From Cryobacterium psychrotolerans (lineage in GTDB: Bacteria; Actinomycetota; Actinomycetes; Actinomycetales; Microbacteriaceae), in NCBI RefSeq assembly GCF_900101115.1, contig NZ_FNFU01000021.1, positions 1 to 47,514 on the forward strand: DNA of 47,514 bases, written 5' to 3'. Below, piece by piece: positions 46,680-47,514 of the stretch. Within the stretch, counting starts at the first letter, position 1, and each line of letters begins with the position of its first letter. The notes under the pieces were generated by a model. That model saw only the letters and a program-made list of their open reading frames with translations, did not search any database and was not told where the DNA came from. The translations under genes were made by a program, and so were the position numbers.

Positions 46680-46700
46680 CGCGCGGCCGGTAGCCGCGCG
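46680..46700. terminator. GC-rich hairpin directly after amtB
   Basis: CGCGCGGC-CGGTA-GCCGCGCG, a perfect 8-bp stem 9 nt after the stop codon. There is no U-tract. Confidence 0.6.
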
Positions 46701-46722
46701 CACCACGCCAGGGGCGGTGGGG

Positions 46723-46748
46723 CGGTTCGATACCAGCAGATCGAACCG
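46723..46748. terminator. second hairpin after amtB
   Basis: CGGTTCGAT paired with ATCGAACCG around an 8-nt loop. It may also be an operator or part of a small RNA. Confidence 0.4.
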
Positions 46749-46880
46749 GCTCGCCGCCCTGTCGCGTGAGCGGGGCCGCATTAATAGCCGTCCCCGTGGC
46801 AGATTTCTACCCCCTGCCGCCTCGAATCAATCTCGGCCACACTGTTGGAACTGGTGGTGGACCCGAACACCGCGAGAATC

Positions 46881-46918
46881 CCCGTCAAGGATCCGGATTA
46901 GTCCGGTCCCTTGACGGG
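46881..46918. terminator. intrinsic-terminator-like hairpin (10-bp perfect stem)
   Basis: CCCGTCAAGG paired with CCTTGACGGG, followed by ATCTTTGCGTTT. It lies 210 nt after amtB, more than one would expect for amtB itself, so it may end a separate short transcript. Confidence 0.5.
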
Positions 46919-46945
46919 ATCTTTGCGTTTACGGGGCGTTTCCGC

Positions 46946-47013
46946 CGAGAGTCGCCATTTCTACCCAGGGTCGCCGTTGCAACGGCGATTGTCGGCAGGA
47001 ACGGCGACTCTCG
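46946..47013. repeat. family C nested palindrome
   Basis: Outer arms CGAGAGTCGCC.TT (46946-46959) and its inverse (47000-47013), one mismatch, enclose a perfect 18-bp palindrome TCGCCGTTGCAACGGCGA (46971-46988). The unit GTCGCC(A/G)TT thus occurs twice forward and twice reverse. It differs in sequence from families A and B but is alike in size and place. Confidence 0.8.
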
Positions 47014-47152
47014 CTGCGTGCGGGGGTGCGCGAGTGGCGCCGTGCCTGCGCCTGTCTTCCACAGGTCGGGCGGGCCGGAAGTTATGCACAAGGGCCGGTC
47101 AGGGTTGGTTTCGGGCCGGAGGAATGTCGGTGGTTCGCCGTACCGTTGGCGT

Positions 47153-47514
47153 ATGGAAACCATCACAGGACCACCCGGTCGGGCACTCCCGGCCGGCCCT
47201 AACCCGGGCGTTGACCCGGGTGTCGCCCCCGACCAGGGTCAGCCGCTGACAGCGGCCGCGGTCCACCTGGAGGAACTCGGCGCGCTCATCGATGCGGTCA
47301 CCGCCATCGACCGGGCGATGGCGGTGCAGGCCGCGGCCCGGGTGGTCGCGATAGACGCGGCCCGGGTCTGCAGCGAGCGGGAGCTCGACGGCAGTGCGTT
47401 CAGTCCGGCGTTGACCCGCCGGTCCCTGGTGGCCGAGCTGGCCTGCGCGCTGCGGATCCCGGAGTCGACGGCCTCGGGCCTGCTGGAGAGCAGCCGGGCC
47501 CTGGTCCACGACCT
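47153..47514 (+). CDS. DUF222 (13E12-repeat/HNH-type) protein, C-terminus beyond the window
   Basis: The first 120 codons of a second DUF222 gene. After a Pro/Gly-rich start (METITGPPGRALPAGPNPG) come LTAAAVHLEELGALIDAVTA, then TRRSLVAELACALRIPESTA and SRALVHDL, which align with the gene at the left end. The ATG at 47153 is the expected family start, but it has no clear Shine-Dalgarno sequence; GGAGGA (47118-47123) instead serves an ATG at 47124 in another frame (41 codons). The frame of this gene is open upstream to a GTG at 46796. Any HNH domain would lie outside the window. Confidence 0.85.
   Translation, partial: METITGPPGRALPAGPNPGVDPGVAPDQGQPLTAAAVHLEELGALIDAVTAIDRAMAVQAAARVVAIDAARVCSERELDGSAFSPALTRRSLVAELACALRIPESTASGLLESSRALVHD

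Noticed and set aside
46723..46748. tRNA-like GGTTCGA in the amtB downstream region
   Set aside because: The surrounding bases do not form acceptor, D and anticodon arms; it is only a hairpin.
47124..47249. 41-codon ORF with a strong GGAGGA site overlapping the DUF222 start
   Set aside because: The product (Arg/Pro-rich) resembles nothing known and the DUF222 frame explains the region; it could still be a leader affecting translation.

Overview
The window is a GC-rich chromosomal segment (roughly 68-70% G+C by eye) from an actinobacterium, most likely a member of the Microbacteriaceae. Pointers are the actinobacterial housekeeping block sepH, DUF4193, DUF3093, dut, DUF3710, DUF3159, acnA, dxs; the DUF3000 plus RNase D pair; GlnR-type and actinobacterial LexA-type boxes; GTG and TTG starts; and DUF222/HNH (13E12-like) genes at both ends. 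I see no rRNA, tRNA, CRISPR array, transposase or phage module. The family assignment is inference.

Layout. 1-1228: a 3'-truncated DUF222 gene and a PGPGW membrane protein, divergent. 1313-8981: a luciferase-like monooxygenase, then the glgX-treY-treZ operon, which debranches glycogen or maltodextrin and turns it into trehalose. 8994-10047: an overlapping pair of unknown function (double-HTH protein and coiled-coil membrane protein). 10157-15119: a four-gene phenylacetate lower-pathway operon (thiolase, enoyl-CoA hydratase, hydroxyacyl-CoA dehydrogenase, paaZ) behind a PaaR-like operator. 15219-19478 (minus): branched-chain 2-oxoacid dehydrogenase E2, E1-beta, E1-alpha and an Lrp-type regulator. 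19513-26101: nitronate monooxygenase, MpaB/DUF2236 protein, a GH3 lipoprotein with a frameshift in its signal peptide, YceI, a FUSC transporter, an AlkZ-like DNA glycosylase, and a small gene with a perfect LexA box. 26285-35407: the conserved block from sepH to dxs. 35496-40721 (minus): fadB, fadA, RNase D and DUF3000. 40787-45264: alpha/beta hydrolase, then a minus-strand operon sseA-like, sufE, RibD-like, with zapE divergent from it. 45451-46671: ammonium transporter behind a GlnR box. 46672-47152: a non-coding stretch rich in hairpins. From 47153: a second DUF222 gene cut by the window end.

Catabolic modules (phenylacetate, branched-chain keto acids, fatty-acid beta-oxidation) all feed acetyl-CoA or succinyl-CoA to central metabolism, where aconitase lies, and much of the rest is core actinobacterial physiology.

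The most unusual signals are not gene families. They are (i) three families of short, near-perfect palindromic elements of 50-70 bp scattered between genes, one copy of which sits in frame inside treZ together with pyrimidine-rich and (GTD)5 tandem repeats; (ii) in-frame 9-18 bp minisatellites in the tails of several unrelated enzymes; (iii) several readable operators (PaaR-, LexA-, GlnR-like and an 18-bp palindrome before acnA); and (iv) a repeated leaderless promoter layout in which a TANNNT box lies 6-7 nt before the start codon.
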